From: Bacillota bacterium
GTDB lineage: Bacteria > Bacillota > Clostridia > Lachnospirales > Lachnospiraceae
Length of the DNA: 64,000 nt
Reading direction: 5' to 3'
NCBI GenBank assembly: GCA_023414875.1
Contig: JAEZMV010000012.1
Coordinates: 1-64,000, forward strand
Shown here: piece by piece, positions 1 to 8,521 of the stretch
Layout: the number at the start of each line of letters is the position of its first letter
Numbering within the stretch: position 1 is the stretch's first letter
Notes under the pieces: generated by a model
Told to the model about the DNA's origin: nothing
The model's database searches: none
What the model saw: the letters and a program-made list of their open reading frames with translations, nothing else
Made by a program: the position numbers and the translations under genes

Positions 1-737
1 AGCTGACTTGATTCATACCAGAAGTCATAGTTACCGGAGTAAAGCTGTATCTTTGCATAATCGATATCCGCGATATGGGTACATACTTTATTTAAAAAGT
101 AACGGTCGTGGGAAACCACGATAACTGTATTTTCAAAATTGATTAGAAACTCCTCCAGCCACCGGATTGCTTCTAAATCCAAATGGTTGGTAGGCTCATC
201 GAGCAGGAGGATATCAGGATTACCAAACAAAGCCTGCGCAAGTAAAACCTTAACCTTGTCACCGCCGTTTAACTCACTCATTTTCTTGTCATGAAGTGCG
301 GTTTCAATTCCAAGTCCATTAAGCAATGTAGCAGCATTTGATTCCGCTTCCCAGCCGTCCATAGCTGCAAACTCGCCTTCAAGCTCACTGGCACGAATAC
401 CATCTTCCTCTGTAAAATCTTCCTTCGCATAGATCACTTCTTTTTCTCTCATGATCTCATACAAACGCTTATTACCCATAATTACGGTATCTAATACTTG
501 ATAAGCATCATATTTAAAGTGATCCTGCTGTAAAAAGGATAGTCTTTGGCCGGGGGTGATGGCTACTTCACCCTTGCTGGGCTCAATCTGCCCGTTTAAT
601 ATTTTGAGAAAGGTGGACTTGCCGGCGCCATTGGCACCAATTAATCCGTAGCAATTACCCTCGGTAAACTTAATATTTACATCCTCGAATAATGCCCGCT
701 TTCCTAATCTTAAAGTTACATTAACTGCCTGAATCAT
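1..737 (-). CDS. ABC-F family ATPase, N-terminal part (cut by window edge)
   Basis: Start of a soluble ABC-F protein, a family of paired ATPase domains that act on the ribosome (translation factors or antibiotic protection) and have no membrane domain. The first 245 codons are present and read MIQAVNVTLRLGKRALFEDV. The first nucleotide-binding domain is complete: Walker A GANGAGKST near residue 35, an ABC signature read as LNGGD (usual form LSGGE), Walker B with LLLDEPTNHLD, and the switch histidine in VSHDR. The interdomain linker and second domain lie outside the window. The start ATG at 735-737 is preceded on the minus strand by an AGGAGG ribosome binding site. It is divergent from the acetyltransferase gene. 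The exact subfamily cannot be told from this half. Confidence 0.9.
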   Translation of the reverse strand, partial: MIQAVNVTLRLGKRALFEDVNIKFTEGNCYGLIGANGAGKSTFLKILNGQIEPSKGEVAITPGQRLSFLQQDHFKYDAYQVLDTVIMGNKRLYEIMREKEVIYAKEDFTEEDGIRASELEGEFAAMDGWEAESNAATLLNGLGIETALHDKKMSELNGGDKVKVLLAQALFGNPDILLLDEPTNHLDLEAIRWLEEFLINFENTVIVVSHDRYFLNKVCTHIADIDYAKIQLYSGNYDFWYESSQ

Positions 738-959
738 GTATAACCTCCTGAATACTACCGAATTATTAATAATCACCAGTATCTATTGTAACGTATATTC
801 TTTATTTTGCAAGCAATTTATTTATACCATAATAGGAACGATGTAAGTGGCTACTAATCTGTTTTGCTGTTTTATTATATTAAATTTAGAAATTCATGGT
901 AGAAACATAGCAAATATTGTTATATAATGGATGATAAAATAAGAGAGAAGGAATAGAGA

Positions 960-1790
960 TTGAAGAGTGATAATTGCGATGCAATAGTTGAACTTTGTAA
1001 AGCGCAGATGTATAAAATAGAACACTTATTTGTGGGCTTTAAGGAAACTCTTATTATGTCATGCCTGCAAGGGTATATGGGGCATGCCTGGGCAGATAAT
1101 GAAAATGATCCCGGTTCAGCGCAAATTATAACAGGAGATTTTTGCTTTTTTGCAGGATGCCCTAATGTGAATTTGATAAAGAATATTCCAGAATATTATT
1201 CATCACAGTATTTATTAATGCTTCCACAAAATGAAGCCTGGGCTGCTCTGATTGAACAGTATTATAAAAATAATGCAGTAAAGTTCAACCGCTATGCGAT
1301 TAAAAAAGAGACTGGCGTATTTGATCGTAATCTGCTGGAGAACTATATCAAGCTTCTTCCAAAAGACTATGTATTAAAGCAGATTGATGAGGATATCTAT
1401 GAGCAGTCTAAAATAGAAGCTTGGTCAAAAGATTTATGCTCTCAATTTTATACTTATAAAGATTATTACAAATCAGGAATAGGATTTGCAGTACTTCATG
1501 ATGGCAGATTAGTCAGCGGAGCTTCCTCTTATACGGTATACAGTGGTGGAATTGAAATTGAGATTGATACCAAACCGAATTATCGTAGAAAAGGACTAGC
1601 AAAGGTATGTGCCTCAGCTCTTATTCTTAAATGCTTGGAAAGAGGTCTTTATCCAAGTTGGGACGCTGCCAATAAAGAATCGGTTGCTTTGGCTGAAAAG
1701 CTAGGCTATCATTTCGACCATGAATATACTACATATGCGGTTATAAATCAATATTTTAAGCCAGATGTAGAGAATTTTCTTGAGGAATGA
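960..1790 (+). CDS. GNAT-family N-acetyltransferase (ZmaR-like)
   Basis: Predicted acetyl-CoA-dependent N-acetyltransferase, 276 residues, substrate unknown. The C-terminal third carries the GNAT acetyl-CoA loop in YRRKGLAKVCASALI, followed by PSWDAANKESVALAEKLGY, which is typical of the GNAT_acetyltran family that includes the zwittermicin resistance protein ZmaR. The N-terminal half is family-specific. It begins with TTG; a purine-rich stretch (AGAGAAGGA) lies just upstream, and no in-frame ATG with a good ribosome binding site occurs before the conserved region. A TATAAT at 923-928 with a poor -35 (TAGAAA at 900-905, 17-bp spacer) could be its promoter. Monocistronic. The family call is solid; a role in antibiotic or toxin resistance would be a guess. 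Confidence 0.8.
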   Translation: MKSDNCDAIVELCKAQMYKIEHLFVGFKETLIMSCLQGYMGHAWADNENDPGSAQIITGDFCFFAGCPNVNLIKNIPEYYSSQYLLMLPQNEAWAALIEQYYKNNAVKFNRYAIKKETGVFDRNLLENYIKLLPKDYVLKQIDEDIYEQSKIEAWSKDLCSQFYTYKDYYKSGIGFAVLHDGRLVSGASSYTVYSGGIEIEIDTKPNYRRKGLAKVCASALILKCLERGLYPSWDAANKESVALAEKLGYHFDHEYTTYAVINQYFKPDVENFLEE

Positions 1791-1830
1791 ATGAATTATT
1801 AGTATAATTTGAAGCATAATTGGAGGCAAT

Positions 1831-4380
1831 ATGAAGAGGATTATAAAATTACTTAGACCTTTCTTTATAATAATAATCGTAGTGCTTGGTGGTTTATCTT
1901 ACTCTAGTGCAGAAGCTGCCAAGGAGGATGAAGACAAAAATGTATTAATAATAAATTCCTATCATCAGGGATTAGCGTGGTCCAGAGAAGAAACGAATGG
2001 TATAATTGATACCTTCGCCGGTAGTGATAAGAATATTAATATTGATGTTGAGTATATGGACTGGAAGAATCACCCTACCGATAAAAACCTTCATTACCTT
2101 TATCAGTATTACGAGTATAAATATCAGAATAAGAAGCTTGATTTAATCATTGCCACGGATGATATCGCTTTGCAATTTTCATTAGAAAATAGAAGGAAGC
2201 TATTCTCGGATGCCCCTGTAATCTTTTGCGGAGTAAACAAGGACGGAGCAGAGAAGATTACGAAGAGCTATAACCGGGTTACCGGAGTAATTGAGGTAGT
2301 GGATGCAACAGAGACAATAGCGCTAGCAAGACAGATCAATCCTTCTTTGAAAAATATATATCTTCTGTACGATAGAACAGAAAGTGGTCTTACTACCGGT
2401 AAGTTAATCATTGATAAGGTAGAAGCCGAAAATCCTGATCTTATTATTCATCCAATGAATAACATGCCATATGATGTAATTATTAATAAAGTGAAGCAGT
2501 TTAAGTCTGACAGTATTATTTTGATTACAACCTATAGCCGTGATGTGAACTATAAAATGCTTGACATGTTTTATGCACATAAGGAGATTAGTGCTAACAG
2601 CAGTGTCCCTGTATATGGTATTTATGATTTTGGATTAAATAGTGGTGTGGTAGGAGGTGTAATGTTAAGCGGCCGGAAGCAGGGTGAAAATGCAGCAACT
2701 TTAGCTCTTCGGATTTTTGATGGAGAGAATATTGCAAATCTACCGTTTTTTGTACCTAATTCAATGCGTGCTGCGGTTGATTATAAGGCTTTAAAGCATT
2801 TTGACATACCACTAAATAAAATCCCGAAGAATTTTGAGGTGATCAATAAACCGTTCTCCTTTTTTGAAACCTATAGAACCTTGATTATTGGGGTTTTATC
2901 TGTAATAACAGTCCTTATCTTATTTATTAATATATTGATTTTTTATATACGTCGAATTAATCGTATGAAAAAGGAGCTTTCAGAAAGCCATGAGGAGCTT
3001 ACGCAGCTTTATGAAGAATTGACAGCCTCGGATGAAGAAATGAAACAGCAATATGAAGAAATACTATCTATTAATGAGAAGATTCGATTAGGGGAGGAAA
3101 AGCTAACCTTCTTAGCATATCACGACTCCTTAACGAGCTTGCCGAATAAGCTGTCATTATTTCAAGCAGCCAAAAGGATTTTTGTTCCGGAGAATGGGGC
3201 AGCCGCGCTTCTTTTTCTTGATATCGATAATTTTAAAAATGTGAATGATACATTAGGTCATGATTACGGGGATCTTCTTGTAAAGAAAGTTAGTGAAAGG
3301 CTTACCTCTTTCTTTGATAATAATGATTCCATTTATCGGCTTGGCGGTGATGAATTTATTATACTATTGCAGCAGATCAATAATGCGGAGGAAGTTTTAC
3401 AAATTGCAGAAAAGCTGCAGTCAGGCTTTTCTTCGGAATTTGATATTGATGGCAGTTTACTGCAAATCAGCCTTAGTATTGGTATCGCTATGTATCCTGA
3501 GCATGGGACATCTATTGATCAGCTGTTAAAATATGCGGATATAGCAATGTATCGTGTAAAGGCTACCGGTAAGAAGAACTATATTATTTATAATAAAAGC
3601 TTAAATGAGCTTTTCCTTGAACAAGTTAACATGGAAAAGTGCATGCCAAAGGCACTTGAGCGTGGAGAATTTGAGATTTATTACCAGCCGCAGGTGGATT
3701 TAACGTCGAATAAAATTACGGGCTTTGAGGCACTGCTGCGTTGGCATAGTACTGAATTTGGTGAAATATCTCCCGTCAAATTTATTAAGATTGCAGAAGA
3801 TAGTAGGTTTATCATAACGCTGGGTAAATGGGTTTTGCAAAAGGCCTGTGAATTTCTTAAGAGAGTACATAATTTGGGTTACACCGACTTAATGATATCG
3901 GTAAACATATCTATCATACAGCTGCTTCAAAGTGATTTTTGCAATATTATATTTGAGACCCTTAAGGATACCGGACTTGCCGCAGATTATCTTGAACTAG
4001 AAATAACAGAATCCGTCTTGATTGAGTCAATTGATCAGATCGGAACGGAATTAAATACATTATATGAAAGTAGAATAAAGATCGCGCTTGATGATTTTGG
4101 TAAAGGGTATTCATCCTTAAATTATTTAAGACAATTACCTATCTCTACCCTGAAGCTGGATAAATCGTTTATAGATAGTATCTTATATGATAGTGATCAT
4201 AAGCTTACAGGCCAGATTGTTTCTTTGGGTAAGAGTATGGGTATGACAACAATCGCTGAAGGGGTGGAGACACAGGAGCAATTAGAATATCTAACCCATT
4301 GCAACTGTGACAAATTTCAAGGCTTTTTGTACAGCAGGCCACAGCCTGAAAAGGAAATTATAAAGCTTTTAAAAAAATAG
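1831..4380 (+). CDS. membrane GGDEF-EAL protein with extracytoplasmic ABC-type ligand-binding domain
   Basis: Bifunctional cyclic-di-GMP enzyme of 849 residues. Order: a signal-anchor (residues about 8-27), an extracytoplasmic domain resembling ABC-transporter substrate-binding proteins of the PF04392 type (about 37-330), a membrane helix (about 349-372), a glutamate-rich coiled coil (about 375-425), a GGDEF domain with intact GGDEF at 505-509, and an EAL domain with EALLRW at 633-638, EITES, DDFGKGYSSL, LKLDKSFI and AEGVETQEQ. The residues for synthesis and hydrolysis are all present, so the net direction cannot be read from sequence. The usual RxxD inhibitory site before GGDEF is not conserved (DNND occupies it). 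Good ribosome binding site TGGAGG; stops just before a bidirectional terminator. Presumably a sensor that converts an external small-molecule signal into c-di-GMP change. Confidence 0.9.
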   Translation: MKRIIKLLRPFFIIIIVVLGGLSYSSAEAAKEDEDKNVLIINSYHQGLAWSREETNGIIDTFAGSDKNINIDVEYMDWKNHPTDKNLHYLYQYYEYKYQNKKLDLIIATDDIALQFSLENRRKLFSDAPVIFCGVNKDGAEKITKSYNRVTGVIEVVDATETIALARQINPSLKNIYLLYDRTESGLTTGKLIIDKVEAENPDLIIHPMNNMPYDVIINKVKQFKSDSIILITTYSRDVNYKMLDMFYAHKEISANSSVPVYGIYDFGLNSGVVGGVMLSGRKQGENAATLALRIFDGENIANLPFFVPNSMRAAVDYKALKHFDIPLNKIPKNFEVINKPFSFFETYRTLIIGVLSVITVLILFINILIFYIRRINRMKKELSESHEELTQLYEELTASDEEMKQQYEEILSINEKIRLGEEKLTFLAYHDSLTSLPNKLSLFQAAKRIFVPENGAAALLFLDIDNFKNVNDTLGHDYGDLLVKKVSERLTSFFDNNDSIYRLGGDEFIILLQQINNAEEVLQIAEKLQSGFSSEFDIDGSLLQISLSIGIAMYPEHGTSIDQLLKYADIAMYRVKATGKKNYIIYNKSLNELFLEQVNMEKCMPKALERGEFEIYYQPQVDLTSNKITGFEALLRWHSTEFGEISPVKFIKIAEDSRFIITLGKWVLQKACEFLKRVHNLGYTDLMISVNISIIQLLQSDFCNIIFETLKDTGLAADYLELEITESVLIESIDQIGTELNTLYESRIKIALDDFGKGYSSLNYLRQLPISTLKLDKSFIDSILYDSDHKLTGQIVSLGKSMGMTTIAEGVETQEQLEYLTHCNCDKFQGFLYSRPQPEKEIIKLLKK

Positions 4381-4387
4381 ATAACAA

Positions 4388-4423
4388 AAAAGCTGAAAAG
4401 GGATTGCTTCCTCTTCAGCTTTT
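4388..4423. terminator. bidirectional intrinsic terminator
   Basis: AGCTGAAAAGG pairs with CCTCTTCAGCT (one mismatch) over a short loop, with a run of A on the left and T on the right, so it works on both strands. It sits between the convergent GGDEF-EAL and aldo/keto reductase genes. Confidence 0.85.
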
Positions 4424-4438
4424 ATTAAGTTTTCTGAA

Positions 4439-5533
4439 CTAAACCAGTGCAATTTCACTTAAGCGTTCCATAATGGGTAGATGCTGGGTGCACAAGGTTT
4501 CACATTGTCCGCATTTAATGCATTCTGCAGCTTTATCGGAAGGCATGCCCCAATGCCACTTTAATCTGTCTGCAATACTATTACCTAAGATCTTTTGATT
4601 ATAGGCATCCATATACTTTGGAATATCAATTTCCTTTGGACAATTCTTGCAGTATGAGCAGCCAGTGCAAAGATTGTTTAATGTAATTCCTTTGCTTTCA
4701 TATTCCTTATAAATCTCTGCAGCAGATCTTTCTTCGAGTTTTTCCACAGCTTTTACTGCATCCTCTACATGCTCCTTTGTTGTAAAACCACAAAGGGTAA
4801 CAGTGATTTCCTTATGAGAAGCAACGAAGCGAAGGGCAGCCTGAGGAACATTCAAATCAGTACCTGCTGTTAAGTATTCAAACACCTTGGGATTGTTTGG
4901 AATTAAACCGCCGCCCAGAGGATTCATAACTGTGATACCCATACCCTTTTTATGGGCGGCACTGATACCTGCCTGACGGAAACGATAGTTAAGTGCGTTA
5001 TATCCAATCAGCATACCCTGAAAGGAACTGGTGTTAATTACCTCCTCCAACTGATTGCCCTGCATATGAGATGAAAAAGTAATATTTCTGATTAAGCCAT
5101 CCTTCTTTGCCTGTTCAAAAGAATTATATAATAGATCATATTGCTTATGGAAGGAGTCAAGATCCAGCATACACCACAGATAATAAAAATCCAGATAATC
5201 AACCTTCAAACGTTTTAAGGAAGTTTCCAATCTCTTTCGAAAAGCATCTGGTGTAAATTTTCCGCCTATGGTTCCCATATTCATCTTAGAAGATACATAG
5301 TAGCTGTCTCTTGGCAGCTGAGAGAGTGCAAGACCAGTTATCTCCTCGCTTTTATCATCACAGTAGAAAGGTGCAGAATCAAAGAAGTTGATCCCCTTCG
5401 CATGAGCATACAATGCAACCTCAGCACATTTTGACAGATTACCTGCTTTTATATCTGCATCATTATATCTCATTGCTCCCATGCCAATCGCAGAAACTTT
5501 CATAATAGTATTACCATATTGTTTATAATACAT
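4439..5533 (-). CDS. aldo/keto reductase with C-terminal 4Fe-4S ferredoxin domain
   Basis: NAD(P)H-linked oxidoreductase of the aldo/keto reductase fold fused to a ferredoxin-like tail, 364 residues. The barrel starts MYYKQYGNTIMKVSAIGMGAM; FFDSAPFYCDD carries the expected Asp and Tyr, and VSSKM the Lys. The fourth member of the catalytic tetrad, normally His in a LLH motif, appears as YYLWCML, so it seems substituted. The tail has two cysteine clusters, CTGCSYCKNCP and CIKCGQCETLC, each able to hold a 4Fe-4S cluster. The start is supported by GGAGGG upstream on the minus strand. Single gene; substrate unknown. Confidence 0.85.
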   Translation of the reverse strand: MYYKQYGNTIMKVSAIGMGAMRYNDADIKAGNLSKCAEVALYAHAKGINFFDSAPFYCDDKSEEITGLALSQLPRDSYYVSSKMNMGTIGGKFTPDAFRKRLETSLKRLKVDYLDFYYLWCMLDLDSFHKQYDLLYNSFEQAKKDGLIRNITFSSHMQGNQLEEVINTSSFQGMLIGYNALNYRFRQAGISAAHKKGMGITVMNPLGGGLIPNNPKVFEYLTAGTDLNVPQAALRFVASHKEITVTLCGFTTKEHVEDAVKAVEKLEERSAAEIYKEYESKGITLNNLCTGCSYCKNCPKEIDIPKYMDAYNQKILGNSIADRLKWHWGMPSDKAAECIKCGQCETLCTQHLPIMERLSEIALV

Positions 5534-6047
5534 TGTAGTGAGCCCTCCATATTAAAGTATTAATTTAGATAATTACGAAACGATACAGTTTTATAAATTG
5601 TAACCCAGCATTTACTATTCCTTCACTCCAACGTTCTTACCGTTCTTACAATTACTGGGCTTCACAATTACCTAAAGGTATTAATTGATATCATAATACG
5701 ATATAATACTTGATAAAATGTTATATTTTCTAATTCCTATGTAGTATATCATATTTTATAATCAGTGGGAATAAATACATCATATATTAGCCATATATAA
5801 GATCTATTCTTTATAAACCTCGTATACGAGTCTTTGGGCTTGCATGTAGTCTGCAAGGCCAGGTACACTTCGATTGCAAGGGAATAGATTTTCAATTGTG
5901 AATTATGTTTTTTAATAAATTACACGAATGAATACAATTTGACTTTTAAATCCAACTTAGATAGAATATAGTTAACTAACAGTAATTTCTTAAAACCTCT
6001 CAGTATCCAACAGGTCCTTAAGAAATTGAAAGGTATGGGGCGAAACC
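5534..6047. other. intergenic region with several inverted repeats, no gene
   Basis: No open frame with a credible ribosome binding site. It must hold the promoters of the divergent aldo/keto reductase and hydrolase genes, but none is a clear consensus. Structure seen: a 12-bp palindrome CTCGTATACGAG at 5819-5830; CTTGCA/TGCAAG arms just after it; ATCTATTC (5802-5809) complementary to GAATAGAT (5882-5889), enclosing both; and a hairpin at 5984-6027. Confidence 0.6.
5984..6027 (+). promoter_or_regulatory. leader hairpin upstream of the hydrolase gene
   Basis: AATTTCTTAA (5984-5993) is a perfect complement of TTAAGAAATT (6018-6027), with ACCT/AGGT pairing inside. It ends 20 bp before the ATG at 6048. 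Function unknown; it lacks a T-tract, so it is not an obvious terminator. Confidence 0.4.
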
Positions 6048-6974
6048 ATGGCGATCAATAAAGCGATGAGGTTTGCGTTAAAAGCTTTGTCGTATCCGGA
6101 TTTGGATCTAAAGAAAACCTATAAATTACAAAGGCAGATGGTAAATGTTTCACATCCTTATATAAAGCCCTTATATAAAATGTGGGATCATAAGGTTTCT
6201 CTACCGGATCATGATATCCCGGTAAGAATTTTTTTGCCTCCATCGGAAGAAATTGTTCCAAAGGTTCTTCTGTTTTTTCATGGGGGAGGCTGGGTCATCG
6301 GTAATATTGACAGCTATACAACAATCTGTTCCAATATGGCAAAGCAGACAGGACATGCTGTAATTTCAGTGGATTATCGTTTGGCTCCGGAGTTTAAATT
6401 TCCGGCCGCACCGGAGGATTGCTATGCTGTAGCGAAAGAAGTATTTATGGAGGCAACAGCATTATTTGATATAAAGCAGGAGGATATTACCTTGATAGGA
6501 GACAGTGCCGGCGGTAATCTTGCTGCTGTTGTATCCTTGATGGCGAGGGATCGGGGAGAGTTTATGCCCTCCAGGCAAATTCTTTTATACCCCTCAACAG
6601 GAAGTGATCATAGTGAGAAATCACCCTATCCTTCAGTAGTTGTAAATGGAACAGATTATTTGTTAACAGCAAAGCGTATTAATGACTTTATGGATTTATA
6701 TATAAGTAGTAAAGATGATTTACTTAACCCTTATTTGGCTCCTATTCTATCTAAGGATTTATCCAATCAGCCTAAAACCTTGATTATTACGGCTCAATAT
6801 GACCCACTGAGAGATGAAGGAGAGCTGTATGGGAGAAGATTGTTTGAATTTGGTAATGAAGCTTACGTATATCGGATGAAGGATGCTTTGCATGGCTTCA
6901 TTTCCCTGCCAAAGCATTTTGTACATGTGAAGAGATGTTACGAGTTGATTAATCTGTTTTTAAATAAAAATTAA
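6048..6974 (+). CDS. alpha/beta hydrolase (hormone-sensitive-lipase family esterase)
   Basis: Predicted carboxylesterase or deacetylase of 308 residues, cytoplasmic (no signal peptide). The oxyanion-hole motif HGGGW is at 78-82, the nucleophile elbow GDSAGG has Ser153, and the remaining triad residues fit Asp252 (in AQYDPLRDEG) and His282 (in DALHGF). This is the full HSL-type (Abhydrolase_3) pattern and length. The ribosome binding site is modest (GGGGCG). It is followed 94 bp later on the same strand by an acyltransferase-like gene, and the two may act on the same ester or amide. Substrate unknown. Confidence 0.88.
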   Translation: MAINKAMRFALKALSYPDLDLKKTYKLQRQMVNVSHPYIKPLYKMWDHKVSLPDHDIPVRIFLPPSEEIVPKVLLFFHGGGWVIGNIDSYTTICSNMAKQTGHAVISVDYRLAPEFKFPAAPEDCYAVAKEVFMEATALFDIKQEDITLIGDSAGGNLAAVVSLMARDRGEFMPSRQILLYPSTGSDHSEKSPYPSVVVNGTDYLLTAKRINDFMDLYISSKDDLLNPYLAPILSKDLSNQPKTLIITAQYDPLRDEGELYGRRLFEFGNEAYVYRMKDALHGFISLPKHFVHVKRCYELINLFLNKN

Positions 6975-7068
6975 TGAAGAGAAACATCGGCAAAATCGTT
7001 TTGAATATTATACCCACAATGATACGTGTTATTAGGAAAAAAGCCGGAAGGGGGAGAATATTGATTAT

Positions 7069-8340
7069 ATGACGAAAAAAATGCCTGTTGATTGGGCTAA
7101 GCTAGACAATGCTGCTAAGATATTCCCGCCTACAACAAATGAAAGAGATACTAAAGTTTTTCGTTTTGTTTGTGAGCTTAGTGAAGAAATAGAAAAGGAT
7201 ATTCTGCAGAAGGCACTTGAGAATGCTATGCTGCTATTTCCTATGTACCGATGTGTTTTACGAAGAGGAGTATTCTGGTACTATTTTGAAAGTACGGATA
7301 TTAAACCACAGGTAGTGGAGGAGCATAAGCTCCCCTGCAATATGTTATATCACCCGAATCGCAGAAACTTATTATTTGAAGTTTCCTATTATAATAAAAG
7401 AATTAATGTAGAAATGTATCATGCTTTAACAGACGGAACCGGCGCACTAGAATTTCTGAAAACTCTGGTTTATTATTATATTACGATAAAGTATGAGAAA
7501 GAGTTTGGTGGTAAGCTTCCTGCTATGAATTATGATGCATCCTTTACGCAGAAGATGGATGACAGCTTTCTTAAACATTACAGCGGTGATAAGAAGCTTG
7601 ACAAAATCAAGCTAAGTAAGGCTTATCATATTACTGGAAGGCGTTATATTGATAATCGGCTTAAAGTTATCGAAGGAGAGATGTCAGCTAAGAAGGTACT
7701 TGATCTTGCACACCGTTATAATACTACTTTGACCATTTATTTGACGGCTCTATTTATTAAGGCGATTTATCAGGACATGCCAACCCGCGCACGCAAGCTG
7801 CCGGTAAGAATTACGGTACCTGTTAATCTTCGGACGTATTTTCCTTCTGTAACAGCACGAAACTTCTTTTCGGTGATTAATGTTAGTTACCATTTTGGCA
7901 AAAATTCTGATAAACTGGAGGATATTATAGCCGCAGTTAAGGTTGATTTTGAGAAGGAGCTCACCGAAGATAATCTAAGAAAACATATGAATCGATTGTC
8001 TGCTCTGGAGCATAATGCTTTCATGCGTGTTGTACCACTAGTTCTTAAGGATTATGTTCTTAAAATGGCTAACTATCTTAGTAACAGGGGTATTACGGCA
8101 ACCTTGTCCAATATCGGGAAGATCACAGTAACCAAGGAACTTGCACCATATATCCATCTATTTGACTGCTTTACCAGTGCCAGAAGACCCCAGATCAGTA
8201 TGTGCTCCTTTAGTGATCGGTTAGTGATTGGATTTGCTACACCATTTGTCAGTACAGATATTCAGATGAACTTCTTTCGAATGCTGACAAAGGAGGGTAT
8301 TGATGTATCAGTAGCCTCTAATATTAAGGAAGTAGTGTGA
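7069..8340 (+). CDS. acyltransferase of the condensation / alcohol-acetyltransferase superfamily
   Basis: Protein of 423 residues in the CoA-dependent acyltransferase fold. The catalytic HxxxDG motif is seen as HALTDG at 118-123, preceded by beta strands and followed by a long C-terminal half with LPVRITVPVNLR and a late SFSDRLVIGF, as in alcohol acetyltransferases and condensation domains. No carrier-protein or adenylation domain is nearby, so nonribosomal peptide synthesis is unlikely. A GGAAGGGGG ribosome binding site precedes the ATG. Together with the preceding esterase it could make and break an acyl ester. The stop codon lies inside the left arm of a perfect 12-bp hairpin. Confidence 0.72.
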   Translation: MTKKMPVDWAKLDNAAKIFPPTTNERDTKVFRFVCELSEEIEKDILQKALENAMLLFPMYRCVLRRGVFWYYFESTDIKPQVVEEHKLPCNMLYHPNRRNLLFEVSYYNKRINVEMYHALTDGTGALEFLKTLVYYYITIKYEKEFGGKLPAMNYDASFTQKMDDSFLKHYSGDKKLDKIKLSKAYHITGRRYIDNRLKVIEGEMSAKKVLDLAHRYNTTLTIYLTALFIKAIYQDMPTRARKLPVRITVPVNLRTYFPSVTARNFFSVINVSYHFGKNSDKLEDIIAAVKVDFEKELTEDNLRKHMNRLSALEHNAFMRVVPLVLKDYVLKMANYLSNRGITATLSNIGKITVTKELAPYIHLFDCFTSARRPQISMCSFSDRLVIGFATPFVSTDIQMNFFRMLTKEGIDVSVASNIKEVV

Positions 8341-8364
8341 ATTGTTGAAAAGAACAATTCACAC
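8335..8364 (+). terminator. perfect 12-bp hairpin over the acyltransferase stop codon
   Basis: GTGTGAATTGTT pairs exactly with AACAATTCACAC around a 6-nt loop. It starts within the last codons of the upstream gene. No T-tract follows, so it may protect a 3' end or act with the next hairpin rather than terminate alone. Confidence 0.5.
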
Positions 8365-8369
8365 CTAGA

Positions 8370-8401
8370 AGTTTGTGCCTGCGTATTCCTCGGCACAAAC
8401 T
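8370..8401 (+). promoter_or_regulatory. second intergenic hairpin
   Basis: AGTTTGTGCC (8370-8379) pairs exactly with GGCACAAACT (8392-8401). No T-tract. It belongs to a dense series of structures between the acyltransferase and ftsY. Confidence 0.45.
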
Positions 8402-8453
8402 AATTCAAAGGATAGGCTATGATAGGTTGAAAAATCAAAGATTTTTTAATCAG

Positions 8454-8507
8454 CAAAAAGCACTGAGGGTGCTTTTCACTCAGTATCTGTATGCCGATTA
8501 AGCGGCA
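8454..8507 (+). promoter_or_regulatory. ftsY leader with mutually exclusive hairpins
   Basis: AAAAGCAC (8456-8463) can pair with GTGCTTTT (8469-8476), or ACTGAG (8462-8467) can pair with CTCAGT (8479-8484); the two share bases and exclude each other. TGCCG/CGGCA (8492-8507) forms a further hairpin directly before the ribosome binding site. This resembles an attenuator or switch, but no ligand class is recognised. Confidence 0.35.
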
Positions 8508-8521
8508 ACATGGAGGTTAAT

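Noticed and set aside
3293..3529. Second-frame gene inside the GGDEF domain
   Set aside because: Overlaps the strongly conserved GGDEF coding frame and has no start signal of its own.
7069..8340. Nonribosomal peptide synthetase condensation domain
   Set aside because: HxxxDG is present, but no adenylation or carrier domain exists in or near the gene; a free acyltransferase is more likely.
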